A stretch of DNA of 64,000 nucleotides from Mesorhizobium sp. B2-4-3 (GCF_006442815.1 NZ_VFVL01000008.1:62001-126000), one strand, 5' to 3'. Shown: positions 1-8,153, counted from the first letter of the stretch. Notes: generated by a model from the sequence alone, not told the origin. Numbers and translations: made by a program.

Positions 1-126
1 GCGCGTCGCGTCGCTCCTTGCTCCGCCCGTGGATGACGACTGGGTGGGCGTTTCGGCTAACCGCCAAGGCATGCCATCTTGCCAACGCAAACATAGCCAA
101 CTGGCCAAAATCCCTATGCTGGGGAA
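1..126. mobile_element. family A MITE-like repeat, right part (cut by window edge)
   Basis: The first 40 bases match the right arm of the family A core (cgtcgctccttgctccgccc and following). Positions 105-118 read ccaaaatccctatg, a two-mismatch copy of the family's inner terminal repeat tcaaaatccctgtg. Exactly 8 nt further on, at 127-130, is CTAA. The same 8-nt spacing to CTAR is seen at the right ends at 8127 and 58314. The left half lies outside the window. No coding capacity is seen. Confidence 0.6.
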
Positions 127-207
127 CTAATTGCAAAAAACGTAAAGCGGCCCAGCCGCCTGTCGACAGGTGGACCGCCCTGAATGTCGGTTGGGCGAAA
201 ACCGACC

Positions 208-1041
208 TCAGACCGTTGCCGGGTCGAGCGCCGGCTGGCCCTTGAACCGCGCCACGATGCCGGCGAGGTCGCCATGGGCGAAAGCATCGCGCAGCGCATC
301 GAAGGACGGCAGCACGAAATAGGCGCGCTGGAACTTGTCGATCTCATAGCCGGTGCGCATCACCGTCTCGAGGTCGAACGGCACATGGTGGGCGTCCTTG
401 CTCTCGGCCGCGAATTGCAGCTCGGTGAAGGACGACATCAGCCCGGCGCCGAAAGCTTTCAACGGCTGGCCGGCTTCCTGGATGAGGCCGTATTCGGCGC
501 TGTACCAATAGAGCCTTGTGATCATCTCGTCGCCGCCGAGCGCGATCAGATCTTCCGCCTTCCGGCCATACATCTGCATGAAATCGGCGAACACCGGCTG
601 GGTCAGGATCGGCACATGGCCAAAGAAATCGTGGAACATGTCTGGCTCGACGATGTAGTCGAGCTCTTTTTTCGTCCGCAGCCAGTTGGTGACCGGGAAG
701 CGGCGGTTGGCGAGATGATCGAAGAACGGGCCGGCTGGGATCAGGCCCGGCACCGCGACGATTTCCCAGCCCGTCAGCCTGGTGAGCTTTTCGCTGACGG
801 CATCGAAATCCGGAATCCTGTCAAGCAGCCCGAGCGCCGCGACACCATCCAGATAGGAGTGGTGCGCAAGCTTCTGCGTCAGCTTCGTCTGGCGGTCGCA
901 CAGCGTGCGCCACACCGCCTGTTCCTCGGCTGAATAGTCGTAGCCCTGCGCCACGGTGAAATCGCCGCGGCAGACCGAGTAGTCGCCGCGAAGGCCCTGC
1001 GCCGCGCATTCTGCGGCGTAATCGGCAACGCTGATCGTCAT
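208..1041 (-). CDS. phhA: phenylalanine-4-hydroxylase
   Basis: Cytosolic tetrahydrobiopterin- and iron-dependent monooxygenase that converts phenylalanine to tyrosine. The protein is 277 aa, the usual length for the single-domain bacterial enzyme without the mammalian regulatory domain. The core PDMFHDFFGHVP carries the two iron-binding histidines, and the downstream YWYSAEYGL carries the ligand glutamate. AGGAGG at 1047-1052 is 5 nt from the ATG at 1041 but only 2 nt from the ATG at 1044, so 1041 is preferred. The gene is divergent from an Lrp/AsnC regulator, a common arrangement in Rhizobiales, so activation by phenylalanine through that regulator is likely but inferred. The call is secure. 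Confidence 0.95.
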   Translation of the reverse strand: MTISVADYAAECAAQGLRGDYSVCRGDFTVAQGYDYSAEEQAVWRTLCDRQTKLTQKLAHHSYLDGVAALGLLDRIPDFDAVSEKLTRLTGWEIVAVPGLIPAGPFFDHLANRRFPVTNWLRTKKELDYIVEPDMFHDFFGHVPILTQPVFADFMQMYGRKAEDLIALGGDEMITRLYWYSAEYGLIQEAGQPLKAFGAGLMSSFTELQFAAESKDAHHVPFDLETVMRTGYEIDKFQRAYFVLPSFDALRDAFAHGDLAGIVARFKGQPALDPATV

Positions 1042-1179
1042 CATATCCTCCTCGAGATCGTGATCTGCGGATCGTGGAAGAAAGTTTAGGGGCGATCACG
1101 GAGGCAAATCAGCCTTGTTTGTAGCTCGTCAGCTGATTTCGAGGTAAAAGAACTCAGATAAACGTGAGATCGAGAAAAT

Positions 1180-1656
1180 ATGCCTCAATTCGACGACTTC
1201 GAGATAAGGATACTCGACATCCTGCAACGCGATGGGCGCAAGCCCGTGTCGGAGCTGGCGCAGGAGATCGGCCTGTCGACAACCCCTTGCGCGCGCCGCT
1301 TCGAGGCCTTGCAGGAAACCGGCATCATCAAGGGCTTTGCCGCCGTGCTCAGCCGCCGCGCCATCGGGCTCACGGTCGAGGTGTTCATCCAGGTGCGGCT
1401 GGTCAGCCACAGCGACGGCTCGCCCGAAAGCTTCATTGCCGCCGTTCAGCGCATGGACGAGGTCTCGTCCTGCTGGACGATGACGGGCGACCACGATTTC
1501 CTGCTGCATGTCATGGTGCCGTCGGTTGACGATCTGAACGCCTTTGTCATGCACCGGCTGATGCGGCTGCCCGGCGTGCGCGACGTCCACACGCAACTGG
1601 TTCTGCAGAACATCAAGGGACCCGGCCACGTGCCGCTCAGCCATCTGCGGCGCTGA
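1180..1656 (+). CDS. Lrp/AsnC-family transcriptional regulator
   Basis: A 158-aa protein with an N-terminal winged helix-turn-helix (about residues 5-60, starting FEIRILDILQRDGR) and a C-terminal RAM ligand-binding domain (about 70-145). This is the standard size and layout of the family, which binds DNA as dimers or octamers and senses amino acids. It is divergent from phhA with a 138-bp shared upstream region, so control of phenylalanine hydroxylation is the natural inference. The ATG at 1180 follows a purine-rich gatcgagaaaat. No unusual residues were noticed. The specific ligand cannot be read from the sequence. Confidence 0.9.
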   Translation: MPQFDDFEIRILDILQRDGRKPVSELAQEIGLSTTPCARRFEALQETGIIKGFAAVLSRRAIGLTVEVFIQVRLVSHSDGSPESFIAAVQRMDEVSSCWTMTGDHDFLLHVMVPSVDDLNAFVMHRLMRLPGVRDVHTQLVLQNIKGPGHVPLSHLRR

Positions 1657-1759
1657 TCCGGTCAAATCTGGCGAAAAGCTGCGTGGAAACTGCTGAACCG
1701 CGCCAAGGCGGCTTCGACATCGCCGACTAGCACTAGCGGACCAACGCAAGAGGTCCGCC

Positions 1760-3319
1760 ATGAACATCGTGCTGATCAATCCGCCGCACACGGCCATCGG
1801 CAGCCGCGTGCCCGACGATCATTTGCCGCCGCTTGGGCTGCTGGCAATCGGCGGCCCGCTGATCGATTCCGGCCATCAGGTCCGGCTGGTCGATGCCGAG
1901 TTCGGGCCGATGCCGCTCGCCGCGCTGGTCGACGATGCCCTGCGCGACAATCCGGACGTCGTTCTCATCGGCCATTCCGGCTCGACCTCGGCGCATCCGA
2001 CCGCCTTGCGCATCGCCGAAATGATCAAGGGTCGCGCACCGGGCGCCATCGTCGTCTATGGCGGCGTCTTCCCGACCTATCATTGGCGCGACATCCTGGC
2101 CGCGACCGACGTCTTCGATTTCATCGTGCGCGGCGAGGGCGAGGCGACCGCGACGGCCCTGGTCGAGGCCATCGAGATGTGCCAGCCGGCGGCAAGCGTT
2201 GCCGGCATCGCCTATCGCGACGATTTCGGGCTTCCCGTCGCGACCCAGGCGGCCATGACCATCGCCGATCTCGACGCCTGGCGCGTCGGCTGGGAGCTGA
2301 TCGATCATCGCCGCTACTCCTATTGGGGCGGCAAGCGGGCCGTGGTCATGCAGTTCTCGCGCGGCCGCCCGCATCTGTGCAACTATTGCGGCCAGCGCGG
2401 CTTCTGGACCCGCTGGCGTCACCGCGATCCGGTCAAATTCGCCAGGGAAATAGCCTGGCTCCATCGCGAGCATGGCGTCGAGCTGATCAACCTGGCTGAC
2501 GAGAACCCGACCTCCTCGAAGAAAGCCTGGCGCGCCTTCCTCGACGCCATGATCGCCGAGAACGTGCCCGTGCTGATCGTCGGCTCGACCCGCGCCGACG
2601 ACATCGTGCGCGATGCCGATATCCTCCACCTCTACCGCAAGGCCGGCATCATCCGCTGGCTGCTCGGCATGGAGAACACCGACGAGGAGACGCTGTCGCT
2701 GATCCGCAAGGGCGGCAGCACCAAATCCGACCGCGAGGCGATCCAGCTGCTCAGGCGACACGGCATCCTGTCGATGGCGACCTGGGTTGCCGGCTTCGAG
2801 GACGAGACCTTGCGCGATCTCTGGCGCGGCTTCCGCCAGCTCATCGCCTACGATCCCGACCAGATCCAGGCGCTCTATGTCACGCCGCATCGCTGGACGC
2901 CGTTCTTCCGTATCGCCCGCGACCGCAAGGTGATCCAGCAGGACGTGCGCCTGTGGGATTACAAGCACCAGGTTCTGCACATGACCCGGCTGAAGCCGTG
3001 GATGCTGTTCTTCGCCGTCAAGCTGATCGAGGTCGCCGTGCAGTCGCGGCCGAAGGCGCTGGCGCGCATCCTCTTCCACCCCGATCCCGAGCAGCGGCAT
3101 TCGATGCGCTGGTACACGAAGATGGGGCGTCGCGTCTGGTTCCGCGAAGTCTGGGGGTTTCTGGTCCGCGACGGCCGCGTGACGGATGGGCCGACATTAG
3201 CCGAGTTCTGGGGCGCGCCGCAGGACGCCGAGGAGGAATCGATGATCGTCAGGCGCCAGCCACGCAAATCCATCGCGCCCATCATTGAAGATCGACGCGC
3301 GTCGTCAGAAAGAAGTTAG
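1760..3319 (+). CDS. bchE: BchE-like B12-binding radical SAM protein, first cluster cysteine replaced by Arg
   Basis: A 519-aa protein with an N-terminal cobalamin-binding-type Rossmann domain (about 1-150), a radical SAM barrel (about 190-400) and a C-terminal region. The stretches FWTRWRHRDP, INLADENPT and ALYVTPHRWTP are what I recall of BchE, the oxygen-independent Mg-protoporphyrin IX monomethyl ester cyclase of bacteriochlorophyll synthesis. The cluster motif should read CxxxCxxC. Here codon 203 (2366-2368) is CGC, Arg, while C207 and C210 remain. A single T-to-C change from TGC explains this and would disable a canonical 4Fe-4S site. No other bch gene lies nearby. It may be a decaying gene, a repurposed protein or a sequencing error. 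RBS agaggt precedes the ATG. Confidence 0.75.
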   Translation: MNIVLINPPHTAIGSRVPDDHLPPLGLLAIGGPLIDSGHQVRLVDAEFGPMPLAALVDDALRDNPDVVLIGHSGSTSAHPTALRIAEMIKGRAPGAIVVYGGVFPTYHWRDILAATDVFDFIVRGEGEATATALVEAIEMCQPAASVAGIAYRDDFGLPVATQAAMTIADLDAWRVGWELIDHRRYSYWGGKRAVVMQFSRGRPHLCNYCGQRGFWTRWRHRDPVKFAREIAWLHREHGVELINLADENPTSSKKAWRAFLDAMIAENVPVLIVGSTRADDIVRDADILHLYRKAGIIRWLLGMENTDEETLSLIRKGGSTKSDREAIQLLRRHGILSMATWVAGFEDETLRDLWRGFRQLIAYDPDQIQALYVTPHRWTPFFRIARDRKVIQQDVRLWDYKHQVLHMTRLKPWMLFFAVKLIEVAVQSRPKALARILFHPDPEQRHSMRWYTKMGRRVWFREVWGFLVRDGRVTDGPTLAEFWGAPQDAEEESMIVRRQPRKSIAPIIEDRRASSERS

Positions 3320-3371
3320 CCGGCTGAATATGGCAGTTCACCGTTCCATGGAAATGGTGAACTTGCCTTCC

Positions 3372-4265
3372 TTACGGAACGATCAGCGTGCCGGCGCCGT
3401 GCTCGGTGAAGAGCTCCAGCAGCACCGAATGCGGCGTCTTGCCGTTGAGGATGACGACGCCTTCGACGCCGCGCTCGATCGCCTCGATGCATGTCTCGAC
3501 CTTCGGGATCATGCCGCCCGAAACCGTGCCGTCCTTGATCAGCGCCCTGGCTTCGGCGACCGTCAGCTCGTCGATCAGCTTCTTGTTCTTGTCGAGCACG
3601 CCGGGCACGTCGGTGAGGAATAGCAGGCGCGAGGCGCGGCAGGCGCCGGCGATGGCGCCGGCGAACGTGTCGGCGTTGATGTTGTAGGTGTGGCCGTCGC
3701 GGCCCGGCGCGACCGGCGCCAGCACCGGGATCATCTCGGAGCGTGCCAGAAGATCGAGCAGCGTGCGGTCGACCTCGACCGGCTCGCCGACGAAGCCCAG
3801 ATCGAGCACCCGCTCGATGTTGGAATCCGGGTCGATCATGGTCTTGCGCGCCTTTTCGGCGAACACCATGTTGCCGTCCTTGCCGCAGAGCCCGATCGCC
3901 CACTCGCCCTCGGCGTTGATCAGCGCCACGATCTCCTTGTTGATCGAGCCGGCGAGCACCATCTCGACGATCTCGACCGTCTTCTGGTCGGTGACGCGCA
4001 GGCCGCCCTCGAACTTGGATTCGATGCCCATCTTGCTGAGCATCGCGCCGATCTGCGGCCCGCCGCCATGCACGACGATCGGGTTGACGCCGGATTGCTT
4101 CAACAGCGCGATGTCGCGGGCAAATGCCTTGCCGAGCTCGATATCGCCCATGGCATGGCCGCCATATTTCACCACCACCGTCTTGTTCTCGTAGCGCTGC
4201 ATATAAGGCAGCGCGCGCGAAAGCAGCGCGGCCTGCATTTCGGCGGTGGCGGCGATGTCCGTCAT
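3372..4265 (-). CDS. argB: acetylglutamate kinase
   Basis: Cytosolic kinase that phosphorylates N-acetylglutamate in the second step of arginine synthesis. The protein is 297 aa. [11 protein letters not shown] is the N-terminal phosphate-binding lysine/glycine motif, [11 protein letters not shown] the substrate-binding loop, and [12 protein letters not shown] the nucleotide-site region. The reading frame runs on upstream to 4460, but homology begins at [11 protein letters not shown], so 4265 is taken as the start; the extension runs into a repeat. In related genomes argB usually follows engB in the rpmH-rnpA-yidC-engB cluster. Here engB lies 10.6 kb away. Confidence 0.95.
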   Translation of the reverse strand: MTDIAATAEMQAALLSRALPYMQRYENKTVVVKYGGHAMGDIELGKAFARDIALLKQSGVNPIVVHGGGPQIGAMLSKMGIESKFEGGLRVTDQKTVEIVEMVLAGSINKEIVALINAEGEWAIGLCGKDGNMVFAEKARKTMIDPDSNIERVLDLGFVGEPVEVDRTLLDLLARSEMIPVLAPVAPGRDGHTYNINADTFAGAIAGACRASRLLFLTDVPGVLDKNKKLIDELTVAEARALIKDGTVSGGMIPKVETCIEAIERGVEGVVILNGKTPHSVLLELFTEHGAGTLIVP

Positions 4266-4363
4266 CGATATGTTCCCGGCTTCTTGGAAAGGACGGCGGG
4301 GTCTTAGCGGGAATTGCCGCAGGCCGCAAACGGCTTTGCGGTCACAATGACGAAATCTGCCAA

Positions 4364-4744
4364 TTCCCCAGCGCAGTGATTTTGACAGGGTTGGCCGTGC
4401 TTGTGTTGGCAGGTGGCATGCCTCGAAGACTCGCCGAAACGGCCCAACCTCGTCATCCACGGGCGGAGCAAGGAGCGAAGCGACGCGCGCAGACCCGAGA
4501 ATCCATTCCGTGACTTCCGAGCGCTACGGCGGTGCAGAATTCTGCTCCGCTGCACTCTTTGATCAGGGTCACGGAATGGATTCCAGGGTCTGCGCGACGC
4601 CGCTGCGCGGCTGCTCCGCCCTGGAATGACGAGGTTGGGAGGCTTCCGCCAATCCCCGGCGTTTGCGTGATTTCACCGAAGGGGAACGGTGAAAATTTTG
4701 CCCGTCGACAAGCGGCAACTCTTCAAATTCCCTGCGCAGAACCA
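4364..4744. mobile_element. family A MITE-like repeat, about 381 bp
   Basis: The inner inverted ends are cgcagtgattttga at 4372-4385 and tcaaattccctgcg at 4723-4736, each matching the family 14-mer cacagggattttga (or its complement) at 12 of 14 positions. Adding the 8-nt outer ends seen in the copy at 7746 gives 381 bp, close to the 380 and 382 bp of other copies. The core at about 4450-4640 is a long imperfect palindrome: a ggcggagcaaggagcgaagc arm followed by its reversed copy. No clear target duplication is visible. It is non-coding; the short ORFs across it are artefacts. Confidence 0.7.
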
Positions 4745-4925
4745 CTGGGCACCTTGAGCGCGGCGCGCCGCTTCAGCCATCCCGAAAGCTTCTCCATCTG
4801 CGCGGCGGGGGACAACAGCGTCTCCTCGTCGCCGGGGGCGCCCCGCGGCCTGGATGCCGAGCGGCAGGCCGTCGAACCGTGCCGGATCGGCCCATGGCCG
4901 CTGGTGGACACGCTTGCTGCGCCCC
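4745..4925 (-). pseudogene. C-terminal relic of an amidase-signature enzyme
   Basis: The minus strand encodes FDGLPLGIQAAGRP in one frame and GDEETLLSPAAQMEKLSGW in the next. Removing one C from the run of cytosines near 4843-4847 joins them into the typical C-terminus of amidase-family hydrolases (GLPxGIQ..GRPGDE..LL..A). No catalytic Ser/Lys region remains. The relic ends exactly at the right end of the family A element, which suggests the element landed in or beside the old gene, and its 5' side stops just before the sigma-factor gene. The assignment rests on motif memory; a frame-aware search would settle it. Confidence 0.55.
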
Positions 4926-4960
4926 GTTGCAATTAAATCGCAATCTTCTAATTTGCCGCT

Positions 4961-5500
4961 ATGGCGCCGCAGGACATCAGCAAGCTGATCGTCCGGACTT
5001 CGATGAAGGACCGGGCAGCGTTCGATCTGCTCTACAAGCAGACCAGCGCGAAACTTTTCGGTGTCTGCCTTCGTGTGTTGAGGGACAGGGGAGATGCGGA
5101 AGAAGCGCTGCAGGAGGTCTTCGTCAAAATCTGGACGAAGGCGGATCGTTTCGCGGTTTCCGATCTGAGCCCGATTTCCTGGCTGGTGGCCGTTGCGCGC
5201 AACCATGCGATCGATCGCATCCGGGCGCGGCGCAGCCCTTCTGCCAACATCGATACGGTCCTCGGCGTCGCCGATCCGACGCCGGGACCCGAGGCCATGG
5301 CAGTGGCGGGCGGCGAGACCGAACGCATCTACCATTGCCTCGACGAGCTGGAACAAGACCGGGCGGCGGCCGTCCGGGGCGCCTATTTGAGCGGCGAAAG
5401 CTATGCCGAACTGGCGGAGCGCTTCAAGGTTCCGTTGAACACGATGCGGACTTGGCTGCGGCGAAGCCTGCTCAAACTTAGAGAATGCCTGGAAAGATGA
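4961..5500 (+). CDS. ECF-type RNA polymerase sigma factor (SigK-like)
   Basis: A 179-aa extracytoplasmic-function sigma factor. Region 2 (about 15-85) includes the -10-binding helix around ISWLVAVARNHAIDRIRARR. Region 4 (about 120-178) is a helix-turn-helix with YAELAERFKVPLNTMRTWLRRSLLKL. The stop codon overlaps the start of an anti-sigma gene, and a secreted fasciclin gene follows. This order recalls the mycobacterial SigK-RskA-MPT70/83 locus, so control of the fasciclin gene is inferred. The ribosome-binding site before the ATG is weak (tctaatttgccgct). No region-3 domain is present, as expected for the class. Confidence 0.9.
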   Translation: MAPQDISKLIVRTSMKDRAAFDLLYKQTSAKLFGVCLRVLRDRGDAEEALQEVFVKIWTKADRFAVSDLSPISWLVAVARNHAIDRIRARRSPSANIDTVLGVADPTPGPEAMAVAGGETERIYHCLDELEQDRAAAVRGAYLSGESYAELAERFKVPLNTMRTWLRRSLLKLRECLER

Positions 5501-6219
5501 CGCTGGCGGAGGACAACGGACCGGAACGTGGGGGCGACGAGTTGCTCGCCGCCGAATACGTTCTCGGCGTTCTGGCGGCCGACGAACGCCAGATCGCGTC
5601 CCGCCGCATCGACGCCGAGACGGCGTTCGCCCGCCTGGTCGATGCCTGGGAAGCCCACTTCGCGCCGATGGCTGCCGCCTATGCCGCGGTCGAGCCGCCG
5701 GCTTCGGTCAAGGCGACGATCGACCGCCGCCTGTTCGCGTCGTCCGCGTCCGCGTCCACGGCGCCCAGCGCCGGCCTGTGGGCGAGCCTTGCCTTCTGGC
5801 GCGGCCTCGCCGCGGCGGCTATTGCCGCCTTGGCCGTCTATATCGCCCTGCCTTACGTCAACCCGCCGGCGCCGCAGCCTGAGACCAGGCTGGTCGCGTC
5901 ACTCGCCGCCGACAACAGCAACGTCAAATACCTTGCCGTCTATGACGCGGCCCGCCACGAGGTCGGCCTGTCGCTGGTCTCCGGCGATCGCGGCGCCGGC
6001 AAGGATTTCGAATTGTGGATGATCGAGGGCAAGAACGCGCCGGTCTCGATGGGCGTCATCCCCGCCGGCCCGACCGCGCGCATGGCGGTCACGCCGGCCG
6101 TCCAGCAGAAGCTGGCGCAAGGCGCCGTGCTCGCCGTCAGTCTCGAGCCTTCGGGCGGTTCGCCGACCGGCCAGCCGACCGGTCCGGTCGTCGCCGCGGG
6201 TGACCTGAAGGGCATCTGA
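5497..6219 (+). CDS. anti-sigma factor, RskA-like membrane protein
   Basis: A 240-aa protein. The N-terminal cytoplasmic part (about 1-95) has the EYVLGVL and WEAHFAPM elements typical of anti-sigma zinc-finger-like or RskA domains. One transmembrane helix lies at about 103-123 (LAAAAIAALAVYIALPYV), followed by a periplasmic RskA-type C-terminal domain containing FELWMIEG and a predicted-extracellular tail. The ATG at 5497 forms an ATGA overlap with the sigma stop, indicating translational coupling; an in-frame ATG 12 nt earlier is possible. It is expected to hold the preceding sigma factor at the membrane and release it on an envelope signal. The signal is unknown. Confidence 0.85.
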   Translation: MTLAEDNGPERGGDELLAAEYVLGVLAADERQIASRRIDAETAFARLVDAWEAHFAPMAAAYAAVEPPASVKATIDRRLFASSASASTAPSAGLWASLAFWRGLAAAAIAALAVYIALPYVNPPAPQPETRLVASLAADNSNVKYLAVYDAARHEVGLSLVSGDRGAGKDFELWMIEGKNAPVSMGVIPAGPTARMAVTPAVQQKLAQGAVLAVSLEPSGGSPTGQPTGPVVAAGDLKGI

Positions 6220-6350
6220 TCTTCGGCGGCATATTATCAAAGACTAATTAAAGTCTATCGTTTGCCTTCGGCAGCCGGCGCAAGTCCGCTGTCGCCACAG
6301 GTGGTGTGAAAGAAATAAATCGAAAGAAGAAAAAATCTCTCGCCGCTCGT

Positions 6351-6379
6351 GAAACCAACTGTTTTCACATCCGTATCTC
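6351..6379 (+). promoter_or_regulatory. candidate ECF-sigma promoter for the fasciclin gene
   Basis: TGAAACC at 6351-6357 and CGTATCT at 6373-6379, with TGAAAC and CGTATCT 16 nt apart, resemble a -35/-10 pair of ECF sigma factors. The site lies 48 nt upstream of the fasciclin ATG. GTGAAA and TTTCAC around the -35 also form a small inverted repeat. It is the expected target of the adjacent sigma factor, but this is pattern-based only. Confidence 0.4.
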
Positions 6380-6426
6380 CTCTCGTTCCCACGAACGGGA
6401 AGAAACAACCCGAGGAGACTGACATC

Positions 6427-6984
6427 ATGCGTAAACTCACCGCCCTTTTGCTCGCTTCTACGCTCGGCCTTTCGGCGCTCGGCGCCGTCGCCTATGCCGC
6501 CAATCCGATGGTCGGCGGCGCGCCGATGTATGCCAAGAAGAACATCATCGAGAACGCCGTCAATTCGAAGGACCACACCACGCTGGTCGCCGCGGTCAAG
6601 GCCGCCGGCTTGGTCGACACGCTACAGAGCGCCGGTCCGTTCACCGTTTTCGCGCCGACCAACGAGGCCTTCGCGGCGCTGCCCGCCGGCACGGTCGACA
6701 CGCTGCTCAAGCCCGAGAACAAGGACAAGCTGACTAAGGTTCTCACCTGCCATGTCATCGCTGCCAAGGCGCTGGCCGCCGACGTCGCCAAGATGGCCAA
6801 GGCCGATGGCGGCGCCCACCAGGTCAAGACGGTCGGCGGCTGCGAGCTGACGCTGAAGGCCAAGGGCGGCAAGGTCACCGTCACCGACGAGAACGGCAAT
6901 GTCGCCAACGTCACCATCGCCGATGTCCGCCAGTCGAACGGCGTCATTCACGTCATCGACAAGGTTCTCTTGCCGAAGATGTAA
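6427..6984 (+). CDS. secreted fasciclin (FAS1) domain protein
   Basis: A 185-aa protein with a Sec signal peptide (MRKLTALLLASTLGLSALG, cleavage near AYA-AN) followed by one FAS1 domain of about 135 residues. FAS1 H1 motif: GPFTVFAPTNEAFAALP. H2 motif: NGVIHVIDKVLLP. FAS1 proteins are exported adhesion or envelope proteins related to MPT70/MPB83. GAGGAG lies 9 nt upstream of this ATG, so the 26-codon upstream extension is not used. It follows the sigma/anti-sigma pair and is probably their main output. Two cysteines in the mature part (TCHV and GGCEL) could form a disulfide. Confidence 0.9.
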   Translation: MRKLTALLLASTLGLSALGAVAYAANPMVGGAPMYAKKNIIENAVNSKDHTTLVAAVKAAGLVDTLQSAGPFTVFAPTNEAFAALPAGTVDTLLKPENKDKLTKVLTCHVIAAKALAADVAKMAKADGGAHQVKTVGGCELTLKAKGGKVTVTDENGNVANVTIADVRQSNGVIHVIDKVLLPKM

Positions 6985-7094
6985 CAAAGCGGACCTGGCC
7001 GGCGAAGACATGGCTGAGCGCCGGCCGCATCATTCAAGATCCGCGCCGCCGGCAAGGGTGTGCTCCGCGCCATCCCGAAAGGGGGCGCGGAGCG

Positions 7095-7136
7095 GCAATT
7101 CCAGGAAGGCGCCAAGCGGTTTCCGTCTGGAATTGC
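7095..7136. repeat. family B hairpin repeat
   Basis: GCAATTCC at 7095-7102 pairs with GGAATTGC at 7129-7136. An inner GGAA/TTCC pairing encloses the family loop ending in aagcgg. This 42-nt copy has a shorter inner stem than the copies at 36339 and 57348. Confidence 0.75.
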
Positions 7137-7218
7137 TCAACATGACGGATAGGGCGTCACCGGCTTTTGATTTCCGGGCGGCGCTCTATCTTGGCAAAAT
7201 GCGTCAGGAGGAATGGCC

Positions 7219-7722
7219 ATGAACCGTCGCGACTTTCTCTGGAGCGGGGCTGCCGCCATCGCTCTCATCGTCGGATCCGGAGCGATGCTGCGCGCCGGTG
7301 GGCCGAAGCCGGCTTTGGCCGCCGAGACTTTCGAGGTCACCAAGACCGATGCCGAGTGGCATGCCATCCTTTCGGACGAGGCCTTCGACGTGCTGCGCAA
7401 GGAGGGCACCGAATATCCCGGCACCAGCCCGCTGCTCAACGAGCATCGCAAGGGCATCTTCGCCTGCGCCGGCTGCGACCTGCCGGTCTATTCGTCGGAG
7501 ACCAAATTCGATTCCGGTACCGGCTGGCCGAGCTTCTACCAGGAGATCGCCAACGCCATCGGCAAGACGCAGGACACTTCGCTCGGCATGACCCGCACCG
7601 AGGTGCACTGCCGCCGCTGCGGCGGCCATCTCGGCCATGTCTTCGACGACGGTCCGCCGCCCACCGGCCTGCGCCATTGCATCAACGGCGTGGCATTGAG
7701 CTTCAAGCCGGCCGCCGCCTGA
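7219..7722 (+). CDS. msrB: peptide-methionine (R)-S-oxide reductase, Tat-exported
   Basis: A 167-aa enzyme that reduces the R form of methionine sulfoxide in proteins. The N-terminus NRRDFLW followed by a hydrophobic stretch and ALAA is a twin-arginine signal, so it probably acts in the periplasm. Zinc is held by CAGC and CRRC, FDSGTGWPSF is the substrate pocket, and the catalytic cysteine is in RHCING. AGGAGG at 7206-7211 is 7 nt from the ATG at 7219 but touches the ATG at 7213, so 7219 is chosen. It stands alone after the fasciclin gene. An intergenic repeat begins directly after the stop codon. Confidence 0.93.
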   Translation: MNRRDFLWSGAAAIALIVGSGAMLRAGGPKPALAAETFEVTKTDAEWHAILSDEAFDVLRKEGTEYPGTSPLLNEHRKGIFACAGCDLPVYSSETKFDSGTGWPSFYQEIANAIGKTQDTSLGMTRTEVHCRRCGGHLGHVFDDGPPPTGLRHCINGVALSFKPAAA

Positions 7723-8153
7723 GCAATTCCAGGAAAAGTGTCTAGTTTCCCGACACAGGGATTTTGAAAAGCTGCCGTTTGTCCTGGTGCAGGATTTTCC
7801 ATTCATGTCCGTGAAATCAGCGCAAACGCCGGGGATTGCTTGAAGCCGCCCGGACGTCGTCATTCTATGGCGGAGCAAGGAGCGAAGCGACGCGGCGCAG
7901 ACCATAGAATCCATTCCGTGACTTGGAAGCGTTGCTGCGGTGCAGAATTTTGCTCCGTTCCACGCCTTGGCGAAGGTAACGGCATGGATTCCAGGGTCTT
8001 CGCGACGGAGCTTCGCTCCTGCTCCGCCCTAGAATGACGATCGCGACGGGGGTTTCGGCCAATCTCCAACGCTTGCCACCTGCCAATGCAAACGGAGCCG
8101 ACCGGTCAAAATCCCTGTGCAGTGCCACTAGCGGTTTTCCGCCCCGGAATTGC
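7723..8153. repeat. family B hairpin repeat split by a family A element
   Basis: The left half (GCAATTCC and following) is at 7723-7745; the right half (cggttttcc to GGAATTGC) is at 8132-8153. Removing 7746-8127 plus one CTAG restores a 45-nt family B hairpin closely matching the intact copy at 57348. This shows which family inserted into which. Confidence 0.8.
7746..8127. mobile_element. family A MITE-like element with CTAG target duplication, 382 bp
   Basis: The element is flanked by CTAG at 7742-7745 and again at 8128-8131. Inner inverted ends cacagggattttga (7754-7767) and tcaaaatccctgtg (8106-8119) are perfect 14-mers, each 8 nt from its CTAG. The core at about 7858-8042 is a long imperfect palindrome. 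There is no transposase, so it looks like a miniature element mobilised in trans. Target sites of the form YTAR are described for IS5-type transposases, which makes that family a candidate source. It fills the gap between msrB and the first emrB. Confidence 0.85.

Noticed and set aside
184..933. Long plus-strand ORF antisense to phhA
   Set aside because: It mirrors the codon bias of phhA, has no recognisable motif and is Arg/His/Gly-rich. The same applies to the long antisense ORFs over emrB (8150-9847), yidC (20591-22525), the hyf genes (37949-39397) and pheT (53252-55363).
1760..3319. Evidence of phototrophy
   Set aside because: One BchE-like gene with a damaged cluster motif and no other bch, puf or crt genes does not support bacteriochlorophyll synthesis.
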